In this document: positions 53,924 to 63,161 of the stretch, piece by piece
Numbering within the stretch: position 1 is the first letter of the stretch
Layout: each line of letters opens with the position of its first letter
Source of the DNA: Promethearchaeia archaeon
GTDB taxonomy: Archaea; Asgardarchaeota; Lokiarchaeia; Sigyniarchaeales; SOKP01
NCBI GenBank assembly: GCA_029856125.1
Contig: JAHQWJ010000080.1
Location: 90,576 to 154,575 of the forward strand
DNA: 64,000 nt
Direction: 5' to 3'
Made by a program: the position numbers and the translations under genes
The notes under the pieces: generated by a model
Database searches by the model: none
The model's input: only the letters and a program-made list of their open reading frames with translations
Told to the model about the DNA's origin: nothing

Positions 53924-54340
53924 TTATTTCTCTTTAATTTCTTCTCTCGCTCCGCAAGCTGTGCATTTAAGAAAAATCTTTTTACCTTCTTTTTGAATGT
54001 CCGTATCTGGTTTATTGCAGATTTTACATAATACATAAGTCTTTGAGTAAACTTCAATGAGTCTGTTTAATACTTGTTCTTTGTAAATACCTTTTAAAAA
54101 TAATTGTTGCCCTCTTATTTCTCCCATAGTTCCGACTTTTTTTAGAAATACTCCTATAAAATGCTTTCGATCCCTATTCAAAATATTGATGATTCTGTTA
54201 AAGTTTGTAATGTATGTGTTTTTTGCTTCAAATCTTATTTGAACTTTAGGTATCTCAAACCTAGATAATTTCTTTACATTCTCCGGAATGTTTTCATAGG
54301 CTCTATCAATTAAGTCGTCATAATTATTTATATCCATTTC
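53924..54340 (-). CDS. translation initiation factor aIF2 beta
   Basis: 138 residues from the internal ATG 54340. An upstream-extended frame gives extra residues unlike the family. AGGTTGAA upstream of this ATG works as ribosome-binding site. The core RFEIPKVQIRFEAKNTYITN, the hallmark HFIGVFLKKVGTMGEI and the C-terminal zinc ribbon CKICNKPDTDI ... CTACGAREE are present. It forms the heterotrimeric factor that delivers initiator tRNA, encoded at 55421. Confidence 0.93.
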   Translation of the reverse strand, partial: EMDINNYDDLIDRAYENIPENVKKLSRFEIPKVQIRFEAKNTYITNFNRIINILNRDRKHFIGVFLKKVGTMGEIRGQQLFLKGIYKEQVLNRLIEVYSKTYVLCKICNKPDTDIQKEGKKIFLKCTACGAREEIKEK

Positions 54341-54453
54341 ATTCAACCTGTTCTTAATATTTCTACAATGTTCAATAATCAACCTTACAAAATTAATTTT
54401 ACGATTTTGAGAACGAAATCAGCAATAAAGAGTAATCTTGTGAGTGATGTTAA

Positions 54454-55212
54454 TTAATAACTTTGGTAGATATTTTCTTCCGTTGGATAAATCCTTGATT
54501 CCATAACCAAATCATTAATATACGTTCTTAATTTGTTTTCAGGAATATTCGTTCTTTGTTGTAATTCCTCAAGACTTATTCCGTTCCCGTCTTGTGAATA
54601 CTCATAAATTATTGTAAAAATCTCCTCTTTATTTTTATCTACTTTAGGTGTTTTAGTTTCACTAAACAATTTTTCTACATCGATTTCGCTCGGAATATCG
54701 TCGAAAAATGTATCTTCTTCTAACTCAAGGCCGGATACAGTATCTTCAGGAATCTTATGGAGATCTCCAGATTTGATTTTTTTAATTACATCCGCTTCTC
54801 TTAACAAAGCATAGTTAGGATTTTTAATTTTCTTGATAAAGGTGATGCTGTTAATTTGAACTTTATCACCATAAAACCCAACCCACCCTAATACATCAAC
54901 TAACACTCCTTTATCTATATCTCCATAATTTTCTACATCTACATTCCACTTTACAGCAGAAATGATGCCTGTGCCGTCATCAAGTTCAAATCTTAAATTG
55001 GTGTTAATTTCTTCAGTTGGAGAATCAATATCGGTACTTCTCTTACTCATAAATTCCTCTCGATTGGTGATTGTAGCAACAATTCTAACTCTTTTAAGAG
55101 TTCCAAAGATAGTATATAACGATTTCTCAGTAACATTATACTTACCTTCTAACAGATGCTTTATCCAACACCGAATTGGTGGCGTAAATTCGTAGGATCC
55201 TGCGTTACTCAT
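54454..55212 (-). CDS. RPA32-like OB-fold protein with C-terminal winged helix
   Basis: 252 residues. One OB fold (residues ~35-135) has VRIVATITNREEF, then LRFELDDGTGIISAVKWNVD and ending VQINSITFIKKI. An acidic linker (LELEEDTFFDDIPSE) joins it to a winged helix (GISLEELQQRTNIPENKLRT). This is the domain order of eukaryotic RPA32 and archaeal RPA2-like proteins. It leads the translation cluster on the minus strand and is 113 bases from aIF2-beta, so a shared operon is not certain. Confidence 0.8.
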   Translation of the reverse strand: MSNAGSYEFTPPIRCWIKHLLEGKYNVTEKSLYTIFGTLKRVRIVATITNREEFMSKRSTDIDSPTEEINTNLRFELDDGTGIISAVKWNVDVENYGDIDKGVLVDVLGWVGFYGDKVQINSITFIKKIKNPNYALLREADVIKKIKSGDLHKIPEDTVSGLELEEDTFFDDIPSEIDVEKLFSETKTPKVDKNKEEIFTIIYEYSQDGNGISLEELQQRTNIPENKLRTYINDLVMESRIYPTEENIYQSY

Positions 55213-55420
55213 AATTAAAACTTTTTTTATTTTTTTATATTATCTTTAAATTATATCGCATAAAGAAATGATTATTAAATGCTAAATATGACCTAATAAA
55301 TCTAAATTTTATTCTTTTATAATTTCTAAAATCAAAGAGGTTATATGCTTTCAAACCACTATAGAAAATTTTAAGAGATTGTTAAAAAAGCTAATGAGTT
55401 TATCAATAATAAGAGGATGG

Positions 55421-55496
55421 TAGCGGGGGTTCGATTTGAACGAACGATCTCAGGGTTATGAGCCCTGCGGCATAAACCAGGCTAGCCCACCCCGCT
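55421..55496 (-). tRNA. initiator tRNA-Met(CAU)
   Basis: 76 bases: acceptor AGCGGGG/CCCCGCT with the A1-U72 pair of archaeal/eukaryotic initiators, anticodon arm CAGGG-CTCATAA-CCCTG with three consecutive G-C pairs, T-arm GTTCG-TTCAAAT-CGAAC. No intron, unlike five of the other tRNA genes in this window. Confidence 0.95.
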
Positions 55497-55652
55497 TAGG
55501 GTTTTTTATGAGTATCACTCTTAAAATATAAATCATATAATTATTTTTTCTATTAATTTCTTTTCATTTTTAAAGCGGATATTGGTGGTGTTTTTTTAGA
55601 ACAATATATATTAACATGTAATTATTTAAAATAAACACACAAATTTATCGAA

Positions 55653-56372
55653 ATGTCTAATTCTCATTCAAAAAGCTTTTTTGGGCAGAATACGGGGATA
55701 ATTGTTAGCAGTTCTTCAAGCTCAGATCCATTTATGTTTATCCATTGCTTTAAAAAAAAACCTGACGGAGTTTGGGAAAAACCTTCATCTAGCGAGGGCA
55801 AAGCGGTTAAATTTTCATTAGAAGAGATCGTAATGATCTTAAGAGTTTTGAACCATGAAACTAATAAATGGCAATGTCAACACATCTTTAAAGATAAAGA
55901 AACCTCCGTATTTTTTAATTGGGAAGATAATAATTACGATGTTCTTTGGATTAATGTAGGCAAATACTCAAAAAGGCTCAATTTAGCTCAAACTGAAATT
56001 TTCCGACTCCTTTTAACCCACTTCCTTGATGAAAAAATAGTCTATTCTACCTTACAAAAGAAAAGAAGTACAGACAGTATAAAGAAACACAATCAAAAAA
56101 ACCAGTTCCAAACAGACAACCTTAACATCCAGTTAGACGATCAAAACCTTCCTCACCAATTTAATAAGGCAAAAAAAAATCCAAATGACATCAGTAATCT
56201 TTATGGATATATCGTAGGAGAAACGAAAAAAGCTGTATTAATTGACTTCAAAAATAAAGAAGAGTGGATACCAAAATCTGCCATTAATAACCAATTTCTT
56301 CCGGAGAAAAATGTTAAACAAAAATTTCTGATCAATAATTGGATTTTAAAGAAATTAGAATTAATTATATAG
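55653..56372 (+). CDS. hypothetical protein
   Basis: 239 residues, not recognised. After a serine-rich start (residues 1-24) comes a domain with KPDGVWEKPSSSEGKAVKFS, WQCQHIFKDKETSVFFNWED and a helix (FRLLLTHFLDEKIVYSTL). A glutamine/asparagine-rich linker follows, then a short SH3- or OB-like end (YGYIVGETKKAVLIDFKNKE). The arrangement (small nucleic-acid-like domain, linker, small barrel) could suit a DNA/RNA-binding factor. Site-2 protease gene follows in the same direction. Confidence 0.5.
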   Translation: MSNSHSKSFFGQNTGIIVSSSSSSDPFMFIHCFKKKPDGVWEKPSSSEGKAVKFSLEEIVMILRVLNHETNKWQCQHIFKDKETSVFFNWEDNNYDVLWINVGKYSKRLNLAQTEIFRLLLTHFLDEKIVYSTLQKKRSTDSIKKHNQKNQFQTDNLNIQLDDQNLPHQFNKAKKNPNDISNLYGYIVGETKKAVLIDFKNKEEWIPKSAINNQFLPEKNVKQKFLINNWILKKLELII

Positions 56373-56465
56373 CCATTAAATACAATTTTAAAATAAAAAG
56401 AATAACCTTAATTTTTACTCTAAATTAACCTTTCTATCACATGAATTAGTAATTACAAGCGTTTT

Positions 56466-58262
56466 ATGACCTTACTCGATCTTATTATAGATTTTTTATT
56501 AAACCCTTGGTTTATTATATCTTTAATTTTTTGGGTTATTGTGATTATTTTTGTCTTTTTACTCAGAAACAAAAAAGAAGCTTACACTTTATTTTTCCCT
56601 TTACTCGCTATGTTTAAGACCAAAAAACTCAATAACCTTATTCAAAGAATAGCGAAAAAAAGCCCAAGATTTTGGAGAGTTTTTTGGAATATGGGAATCT
56701 TTGTGTCCTTTGGATTTACAATTTATGGCTTTTACTTCTTCTTTACTAACATTGTAAACCTTATTTTTCAACCAAGCATAGAAAACGCTATTATTCCCCT
56801 TGTCCCAGGGGTTACTATCGACATACCCATTATCATGTACCTTTTATTGCCGTTATTATTTATAATGACGACTCACGAGTTTGCTCACGGCATTTCTGCT
56901 AATATTGATGGGGTAGAGATTAAATCAACCGGTGTACTCGGAGCTGGTTTGTTTTTTTTAGTTGGATTTGGCGCTTTTGTAGAAGTTGATGAGAGATCAT
57001 TAAGATCGTCAAAATTTAAAAGAAATACCCGGTTTAGAATAGCTGCTGCAGGAACATATGTGAATGCTATAACTGCGGGTGTAGCGTTTCTATTAATATT
57101 AAGCTTTCCAACGATCGTTTCTCCTTTTTATGTACAAACGATTCAAGTTTATAGCGTGTTAACACCCCAGGACGGAGGATTCAATTACGAAAATCTTGAG
57201 AGTGAAGATGTCATCATTGCAATCAAACATCAAAACGATTCAGATAGTCAATTTTTAAACCTTGATTTATCTCAAGACATTAGTCTTACTTCAATACTAA
57301 GTAATTCTACTCGAGTTAAATTCGCGCTAGGAGAAAATCTAACTTTTAGTACTTACAATCCATCCAGCGATTCCTACTCTGAAAAAAATGTTACTGTAGG
57401 TCCTCGATATGATATAGGAATCCGTTACGCATATATTCCAAACGGTACAGGATTAATTATCACTTATAACTACTCGAGTAGTACTGATACAAATATTTTC
57501 ATAACCAAAGTAAACGGAACAGATATTGATACCTCAAGTGGCGATACTTTAGAACTTTTGCTAACTGATTTTAATCTAAAAGCGATTAACTTAACAACTA
57601 GCACAGGAAAGGATTATATTTTAGATGTAGAAATTCTTGATGGTGGTTACATTGGTATTCAAAGTAATTCTTATTGGATGCATAAAAATGACTTTGCAAA
57701 ATTTTTTACGACTAATTGGCCAGATTTTCTAATCAAAGAGCTTATATGGCTTTTTATTATATCTTTTAGTATAACTTTGTTTAATATGATGCCCCTACCC
57801 ATTTTTGACGGGGACAGATTCCTAAAAGAATTAATTGATTGGATATTTGGCGAAGATTATAAATCTAAAAAGAAAAAGACAGATCGATTAATCTATAAAG
57901 GAACCGATACGGAGTGCAAATTAACTGAATACCGGGTTGAAAATGTCGAATACGTTAAAATTCTTTTGAAGGAGGATAATAAGAGCAATCAAAATAGTGA
58001 GGTCCTCTTGGGAAAAGACAATTACGAATTAGTAGACTCAATAGGAGACGGATATAAAGATACTGTGTCCGTAAAACTTCCTGATACTACGAAACTAAAA
58101 AATAATTCAGTCTTTGAAGTTTCTTTCGAATACTTGTACGATGAAAAACGAAAAATTAAAAGAATTGTTTTAAATGCGGTAAGAGTTGTAGCGCTAGGGC
58201 TCATTCTTGGGAACTTCGTGCTATCATTTTCGATATTTGGATTTGATCTTCTTGGTTTTTAA
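56466..58262 (+). CDS. site-2 protease family (M50) intramembrane metalloprotease
   Basis: 598 residues. Membrane segments at ~15-35, ~75-100, ~120-145 and later frame the zinc site: THEFAHGISAN (HExxH, about residue 139) and NMMPLPIFDGDRFLKEL (NxxPxxxxDG-like) near residue 445. A large extracytosolic domain (~225-395) interrupts the fold between these motifs, and another soluble domain (~470-570) follows the second motif. S2P enzymes cleave membrane-spanning regulators. Both insertions are long for an archaeal S2P and could bind substrate. NcsA-like gene begins 13 bases after the stop. Confidence 0.88.
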   Translation: MTLLDLIIDFLLNPWFIISLIFWVIVIIFVFLLRNKKEAYTLFFPLLAMFKTKKLNNLIQRIAKKSPRFWRVFWNMGIFVSFGFTIYGFYFFFTNIVNLIFQPSIENAIIPLVPGVTIDIPIIMYLLLPLLFIMTTHEFAHGISANIDGVEIKSTGVLGAGLFFLVGFGAFVEVDERSLRSSKFKRNTRFRIAAAGTYVNAITAGVAFLLILSFPTIVSPFYVQTIQVYSVLTPQDGGFNYENLESEDVIIAIKHQNDSDSQFLNLDLSQDISLTSILSNSTRVKFALGENLTFSTYNPSSDSYSEKNVTVGPRYDIGIRYAYIPNGTGLIITYNYSSSTDTNIFITKVNGTDIDTSSGDTLELLLTDFNLKAINLTTSTGKDYILDVEILDGGYIGIQSNSYWMHKNDFAKFFTTNWPDFLIKELIWLFIISFSITLFNMMPLPIFDGDRFLKELIDWIFGEDYKSKKKKTDRLIYKGTDTECKLTEYRVENVEYVKILLKEDNKSNQNSEVLLGKDNYELVDSIGDGYKDTVSVKLPDTTKLKNNSVFEVSFEYLYDEKRKIKRIVLNAVRVVALGLILGNFVLSFSIFGFDLLGF

Positions 58263-58275
58263 CTAAATCGCTGGT

Positions 58276-59277
58276 GTGATTTTCATTAATAATTTTGATA
58301 GCTCCTATAATGTTTTTCTGAAAACTGGTAACTGCGACTATTGTAGTAAAAATGCTCTAGTAGTTCACAGAAAATATTCTGGCGAATTAATATGCACTAA
58401 TTGTTTTACGGAAAGAATTGAGAAAAATATTTACCAGACAATATCTAAATATAAAATGCTAAAACCAAAAGATAAAATCGTTGTAGGTATTTCTGGTGGA
58501 AAAGATTCTCTATCTTTACTATATAACCTTAAACAAATTCAAGCAAATAGTTATCATTCCAATCCCATAATAGCAGTAACCATTGATGAAGGGATTAGAA
58601 ATTATAGAAGCAATAGCACAAAGAACGCAATTGAATTCTGTAAACAACATAAAATTGAACACAGGATCGTATCGTTTAAAGAGGAAACCGGTAAAACCTT
58701 AGATGAGATTGTAGAATTGAAAAAGAGCTCACCTAAAAATATGTACGCATGCAATTTTTGTGCGACTCTTAGAAGAAGAATATTAAACGAAACAGCAAAA
58801 AATTTAGGCGCTGATGTCCTCGCAATGGGTCATAACTTAACAGATATAGCAGAAACTTATTTAATGAATATCCTTTTTAAAAGATTTAAGCTTATTGCTA
58901 ATCAGTATCTTTTTAAAGAAGAAAATAAAGAAATAAAGAAGTACTTCGTTAGGCGAATCACTCCGCTAATGAAGATTCCTGAAGAAGAAATATTTCTCTA
59001 CGCAAACCTGAAAAAAATCAATTATTACCCTTCACATTGCCCCTACAGAGAGGAAGATCCAATTTTAAGGAAACGCGTTCTAGAATTCATTCAGGAATGT
59101 AAAAAATTCAGTCCCGAAATAGAATTCAATTTGCTCAGCGGATTTTTGGAGAGTTCTGAAATCTTTTCTAAACATTATATACATGAATCCTATAATTCTT
59201 GTAAAAAATGTGGGTATCCATGTGGTAAAACAAATATCTGTTTATACTGTAAATATCTCAGTGAGTTTCGTAGCTAA
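58276..59277 (+). CDS. NcsA/TtuA-like tRNA 2-thiolation enzyme
   Basis: 333 residues. An N-terminal zinc site (CDYCSKNAL ... CTNCF, residues ~18-41) precedes the PP-loop VVGISGGKDSLSLL (~68-81). A central CNFCATLRRRILN and HNLTDIAETYLMNIL, then a C-terminal zinc cluster (CKKCGYPC ... CLYC). It belongs to the group that thiolates wobble U34 or U54 via a ubiquitin-like sulfur carrier. GTG start; the neighbours are S2P (same strand) and Get3 (convergent, two-base gap). Confidence 0.9.
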   Translation: MIFINNFDSSYNVFLKTGNCDYCSKNALVVHRKYSGELICTNCFTERIEKNIYQTISKYKMLKPKDKIVVGISGGKDSLSLLYNLKQIQANSYHSNPIIAVTIDEGIRNYRSNSTKNAIEFCKQHKIEHRIVSFKEETGKTLDEIVELKKSSPKNMYACNFCATLRRRILNETAKNLGADVLAMGHNLTDIAETYLMNILFKRFKLIANQYLFKEENKEIKKYFVRRITPLMKIPEEEIFLYANLKKINYYPSHCPYREEDPILRKRVLEFIQECKKFSPEIEFNLLSGFLESSEIFSKHYIHESYNSCKKCGYPCGKTNICLYCKYLSEFRS

Positions 59278-59279
59278 TT

Positions 59280-60263
59280 TCATTTGACGAGTTGCTCCCC
59301 GAATACTTTCAAATCATCATATTCTCTGATTTCTCCCCTAAAAAGCGGAATCTCGATTAGATTTTTTCCGAGCTCATCTCTAAAGACTTTCTGAATTTTA
59401 AGCAAATTACTAGCTTGCATCTTTCTTCTCGATCGGCAAAAATCACATAAATCTTCCTCATCTTGATATAATTGATTCACAACAATATTTGAAACAGGAA
59501 TATTATATTTTAATAGTTCGCTTAAAAGGCGTCCCGTCTCTGAAATAGCCATTTCTTCTGGTATCATTACTACAACAAACGAATTTTTCTTTGGGTTAGT
59601 AAGATCATCCCGTGCTCTAATGATTGAATCTTTTAATCTCTCTAAAACTTCCAAAGAATTATCTTTTTGTTTTTCCCCGCTTGTAAAAAGACTCTTCATC
59701 ATTCCCATAAGATTTCCTAATTTTAATCTCATCTTCAATAGTTTACCTATCCAGCCTGATAATGTTTCTGGAAGGCTTAAAAATCTCAGAGTATGACCCG
59801 TTGGTGCCGTGTCAAATATAACTAAATCGTAATCGTGATCAGTCTCTATAAATTCTAAAACCTTTAATAACGCGAAAGCTTCGTCTATCCCCGGAGGGCT
59901 CATCGAAGTAATATCTTGTAAATCTTCCATCATTGGCAATCCACTCATTATATCTGGCATTTCCATTCCTTCTACCGGGCTCATACCAGTTAAACCTTTA
60001 TATTCTGACATATCCGCTTTAGGGTCTATTTCTAAGGCAGTTAAACGTTTTACACCAGGTATTTTTGTTGGTTCGCCGGGAGGGAATATGACCCCGAAAC
60101 TATCTCCTAATGAATGAGCCGGGTCAGTACTGATAATTAAAGTGTTTCTTCCATGCTCTGCTGCCCATATCGCAGCACTTGAAGCACAAGTAGTTTTTCC
60201 GACACCTCCTTTCCCACCAAACATTATTATCTTTAAACTTAATAACATTTCAGGTAAGTTCAT
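59280..60263 (-). CDS. Get3/ArsA-family ATPase
   Basis: 327 residues from ATG 60263 (GGAG box just upstream; TTG 60275 is possible). The deviant Walker A FGGKGGVGKTTCA is followed by STDPAHSLGDSFG (switch I), VIFDTAPTGHTLRFLSLPET (switch II) and CDFC (zinc-type CxxC, as in eukaryotic Get3). The methionine-rich stretch GMEMPDIMSGLPMMEDLQDI in residues ~100-120 resembles the client-binding region of TRC40/Get3, not arsenite ATPases, which need other cysteines. Role: targeting of tail-anchored membrane proteins is likely. Confidence 0.85.
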   Translation of the reverse strand: MNLPEMLLSLKIIMFGGKGGVGKTTCASSAAIWAAEHGRNTLIISTDPAHSLGDSFGVIFPPGEPTKIPGVKRLTALEIDPKADMSEYKGLTGMSPVEGMEMPDIMSGLPMMEDLQDITSMSPPGIDEAFALLKVLEFIETDHDYDLVIFDTAPTGHTLRFLSLPETLSGWIGKLLKMRLKLGNLMGMMKSLFTSGEKQKDNSLEVLERLKDSIIRARDDLTNPKKNSFVVVMIPEEMAISETGRLLSELLKYNIPVSNIVVNQLYQDEEDLCDFCRSRRKMQASNLLKIQKVFRDELGKNLIEIPLFRGEIREYDDLKVFGEQLVK

Positions 60264-60353
60264 AATACTCCACAATAATTATTCTAATTTATTTTTGTAA
60301 TGCTCTTATGTTTTTTTAATAAAACTCTTAAAATAAAAACTTTAAAATTTACT

Positions 60354-61628
60354 CTAATAAGTTAATTTAAATCGAAGCATCGCGACTATTCCACCGAAAG
60401 TGCTATATAACATTTCTCCTTCTTCAGTATCTGGAGAAATTATAATTACTTCAGTTCCCATCGTTTCTGCGATGGAACCAAGCTCTTCGATTATTAAAAC
60501 AGAACTGCTTACGTTAAAGGTGTTAGAACCGCAATCAGGGCAACTTTCATTCTGAATAGACAATTCTAATTTATTCCGTTCCCGTTCCCTTACTGTTCTA
60601 GATTCTTTATAATTACAATTGGAACAGGTAATATTTACTTGATAGGTATCTAATTTTTCAGAAAGAATCAATTTAGCTACGGCACCCATATTTAAAGCTT
60701 TTTGCACTTCCTCAAGACCGTATGCAACTAAACCAGTATCGTTTGAAACATCTTTTAGAAATGATTGAATTATTTGTTTTTCTCTAACGTACTTTACGTT
60801 AGCTATTTGATCCTTAATTTTATCTATTAACGCACGGATTCCCTCAATTCCACCATAACCAAGATCAACAACATCCAATATTTTTTCTCGTAACCGATAA
60901 TCTAAACTTTCGTCGTTTACAAATTTTTCTTTAGAAGGCCCAGGTCCTCCTATGAAAATTCCTTGTAAGTCTTCCATGCTTAAAAATAATTTGTTGACTT
61001 CATCAGAGATTCTTCTGTAAAACCTAGTTTCTGCTTCTTCCATTTGCCGTTCGAATCTTTTCTGAGACTGACCTCCAGCTTTATGCTTCCCATGAACCCC
61101 TGAAGTAAAATCCCTCACTACTTCCACGTGATTTCCTCTTAAATATCCTACAGCAGACTCCTTTCTCCCTATACTAAGTAATCCGTAAGTTTCCTTTGTT
61201 TCGAGCATATCCTCTAACGGCCATAATAGAAACTCACTTGCACAATGATATCGAAAAGTTAAAACTTTTTCAGGGGGATGCACAATATACAATTCATTCT
61301 TCTCTGTTCCAGGAGTATTATTTTGCGGGATCGCACCAGAGAACATAACTAAGCCATTCTCAGGAACTAAAGCAATATTTTTCAACTTACCTATTATACT
61401 TGATATGCTTTCTAAAACGTTTTTCCGCGTTAATTTTGACTTAATATTCTGACTTTCACTAATTTCATTCTTAAGGTGATTTGTAACATCAGAGATCTTA
61501 CGATCGTGAGGAATATACAACGAAACTAACTCCGTGTGAAAGCCCTTCTTCTCCTTTAGCTGATTAAGTAACCTCTTTGTTTGATAGATTTGTAAATCAT
61601 TACGTTTTCTCTCTTCGGTTAAAGCCAT
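60354..61628 (-). CDS. prf1: peptide chain release factor aRF1
   Basis: 424 residues. The N domain has QNIKSKLTRKNVLESI with the NIKS stop-codon recognition loop. The peptidyl hydrolysis motif GGQSQKRFERQMEEAE is in the M domain. The C domain has CSNCNYKESRTVRERERNKL, zinc-like. ATG 61628 is preferred to the TTG 12 bases upstream. One factor recognises all three stop codons. Confidence 0.96.
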   Translation of the reverse strand: MALTEERKRNDLQIYQTKRLLNQLKEKKGFHTELVSLYIPHDRKISDVTNHLKNEISESQNIKSKLTRKNVLESISSIIGKLKNIALVPENGLVMFSGAIPQNNTPGTEKNELYIVHPPEKVLTFRYHCASEFLLWPLEDMLETKETYGLLSIGRKESAVGYLRGNHVEVVRDFTSGVHGKHKAGGQSQKRFERQMEEAETRFYRRISDEVNKLFLSMEDLQGIFIGGPGPSKEKFVNDESLDYRLREKILDVVDLGYGGIEGIRALIDKIKDQIANVKYVREKQIIQSFLKDVSNDTGLVAYGLEEVQKALNMGAVAKLILSEKLDTYQVNITCSNCNYKESRTVRERERNKLELSIQNESCPDCGSNTFNVSSSVLIIEELGSIAETMGTEVIIISPDTEEGEMLYSTFGGIVAMLRFKLTY

Positions 61629-61721
61629 ACGAATCAACAAAAATTAGAAAGATTCAAAAGATTAATAGTTTTTCTTTATTTTAAACTATATAAACAACTA
61701 CATATATGAAACCTTTAAATT

Positions 61722-62510
61722 ATGCCTACTAATAATGACCAAGATCACCATGTCCCTTTAGATCATCCCCGTTATGAAAGTTTAAAATATAGACACAAGA
61801 TAATTGAGGGGATGAGAACTTTAGTTGTTGCTGAAGCGGGTTTAATCGCCCATGGTAGAGGAGAATGTTTTGATTACATGCTAGGGGAAAAAACCAACGA
61901 GACAGCAAAAGAAGCTATAAAAGCTGCGGTTGCTTTACTTCTTACAGCAACACATGCCATTATTAGCGTAAATGGGAACACTGCAGCTTTATGTCCAAAT
62001 GAATTGGTAGAACTATCAGAGATTATAGATGCACCACTTGAAATTAACTTGTTTTATAGAAAAAAAGGAAGAATTGAAGCAATTAAGAACGTATTACAGG
62101 GTGCGGGAGCGAAAAATATCTTGGGGCTCGACGAACAAAATATGGTCGAAATAGAAGAATTATCTAGCAATAGAAGAAATGTCGATCCTAACGGTATAAA
62201 AATCGCTGATGTCGTATTCGTCCCCCTAGAAGACGGAGATAGAACAGAAGCTTTAAAAAAATCTGGGAAAAAAGTAGTCGCAGTTGATTTAAATCCAATA
62301 AGTAGAACTTCCTTATGGGCAGACATTACAATCGTAGACAATATTATAAGGGTACTACCGGAAATGGTTAAGATTGCTAAGAAATTAAAAGGTGCCGGTG
62401 AAAAAGACTTAAAAAATATTATTGAAAGGTTTGATAATAAAAAAAATATTCAATTGACTTTAAACACAATAATTAAATATACTAAAAAACAAAAAAAAAC
62501 GCGTTTATAA
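61722..62510 (+). CDS. 4-phosphopantoate-beta-alanine ligase
   Basis: 262 residues. Archaeal phosphopantothenate synthetase, which condenses 4-phosphopantoate with beta-alanine using ATP. Landmarks: DHPRYESLKYRHKIIEGMRT, LIAHGRGECFDYMLGEKTN, ISVNGNTAALCPNELVELSE, EINLFYRKKGRIEAI and NPISRTSLWADITIVDN. It receives the product of the pantoate kinase (37257). Divergent from prf1, 93 bases away. Confidence 0.92.
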   Translation: MPTNNDQDHHVPLDHPRYESLKYRHKIIEGMRTLVVAEAGLIAHGRGECFDYMLGEKTNETAKEAIKAAVALLLTATHAIISVNGNTAALCPNELVELSEIIDAPLEINLFYRKKGRIEAIKNVLQGAGAKNILGLDEQNMVEIEELSSNRRNVDPNGIKIADVVFVPLEDGDRTEALKKSGKKVVAVDLNPISRTSLWADITIVDNIIRVLPEMVKIAKKLKGAGEKDLKNIIERFDNKKNIQLTLNTIIKYTKKQKKTRL

Positions 62511-62628
62511 AAATAAGAAACAGAATTTAAAGCCTTTAGTTAATTAAAAAAGCTTAAAAAGTTCTAAAATAATAGTTATTTAGCAATTATTAAATGTATA
62601 AAGAACAATATCTAGGGCTCATATAATT

Positions 62629-63153
62629 ATGGGTACAGACAAAGATACGCAGATCAATTCCTCCGGCAAATTAAGCGACACTAAACCTATTGTCGTAAGA
62701 AGATGTACTCTAGAGGATCTAGAAGGCGTTATCGAAGTAAACGAGCAAGAATTACCCGAAGACTACCCCTATTTTTTTTATAAAAGCATATTAGATAATT
62801 ATCCTGAGTCTTTCCTCGTAGCGTGTAACAGTAATAAAGAAATTATTGGATACATAATGTGGAGAGTTGAAAGAACCCCCTCGATTAATAGCCTGAAATT
62901 AAAAAATAATGGACATTTAGTCTCTATTGCAGTCCTAAAAACATATAGACAGTTAGGAATTGCTACGACGCTGTTATCTCACTCTATGAAAAAAATAAAA
63001 AAATACAAAATTGACAAGTATGTATTAGAAGTAAGGGTTAGCAACTTTGAAGCTACTAACCTATACAAGAAATTTAATTACCAAACTCACAGCATAAAAG
63101 AAAAGTACTATAGAGACGGCGAAAATGCCTATTACATGATCCTCAAAACGTAA
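62629..63153 (+). CDS. GNAT-family N-acetyltransferase, RimI/Ard1-like
   Basis: 174 residues. A ~20-residue polar start precedes the GNAT fold: IVVRRCTLEDLEGVIEVNEQ, then NNGHLVSIAVLKTYRQLGIA (acetyl-CoA-binding Q/RxxGxG/A) and YVLEVRVSNFEATNLYKKFN. Close to archaeal N-terminal acetyltransferases (Ard1/NAA10-like). Convergent with the ketopantoate reductase gene, 8 bases between stops. Confidence 0.86.
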   Translation: MGTDKDTQINSSGKLSDTKPIVVRRCTLEDLEGVIEVNEQELPEDYPYFFYKSILDNYPESFLVACNSNKEIIGYIMWRVERTPSINSLKLKNNGHLVSIAVLKTYRQLGIATTLLSHSMKKIKKYKIDKYVLEVRVSNFEATNLYKKFNYQTHSIKEKYYRDGENAYYMILKT

Positions 63154-63161
63154 ATCTCATT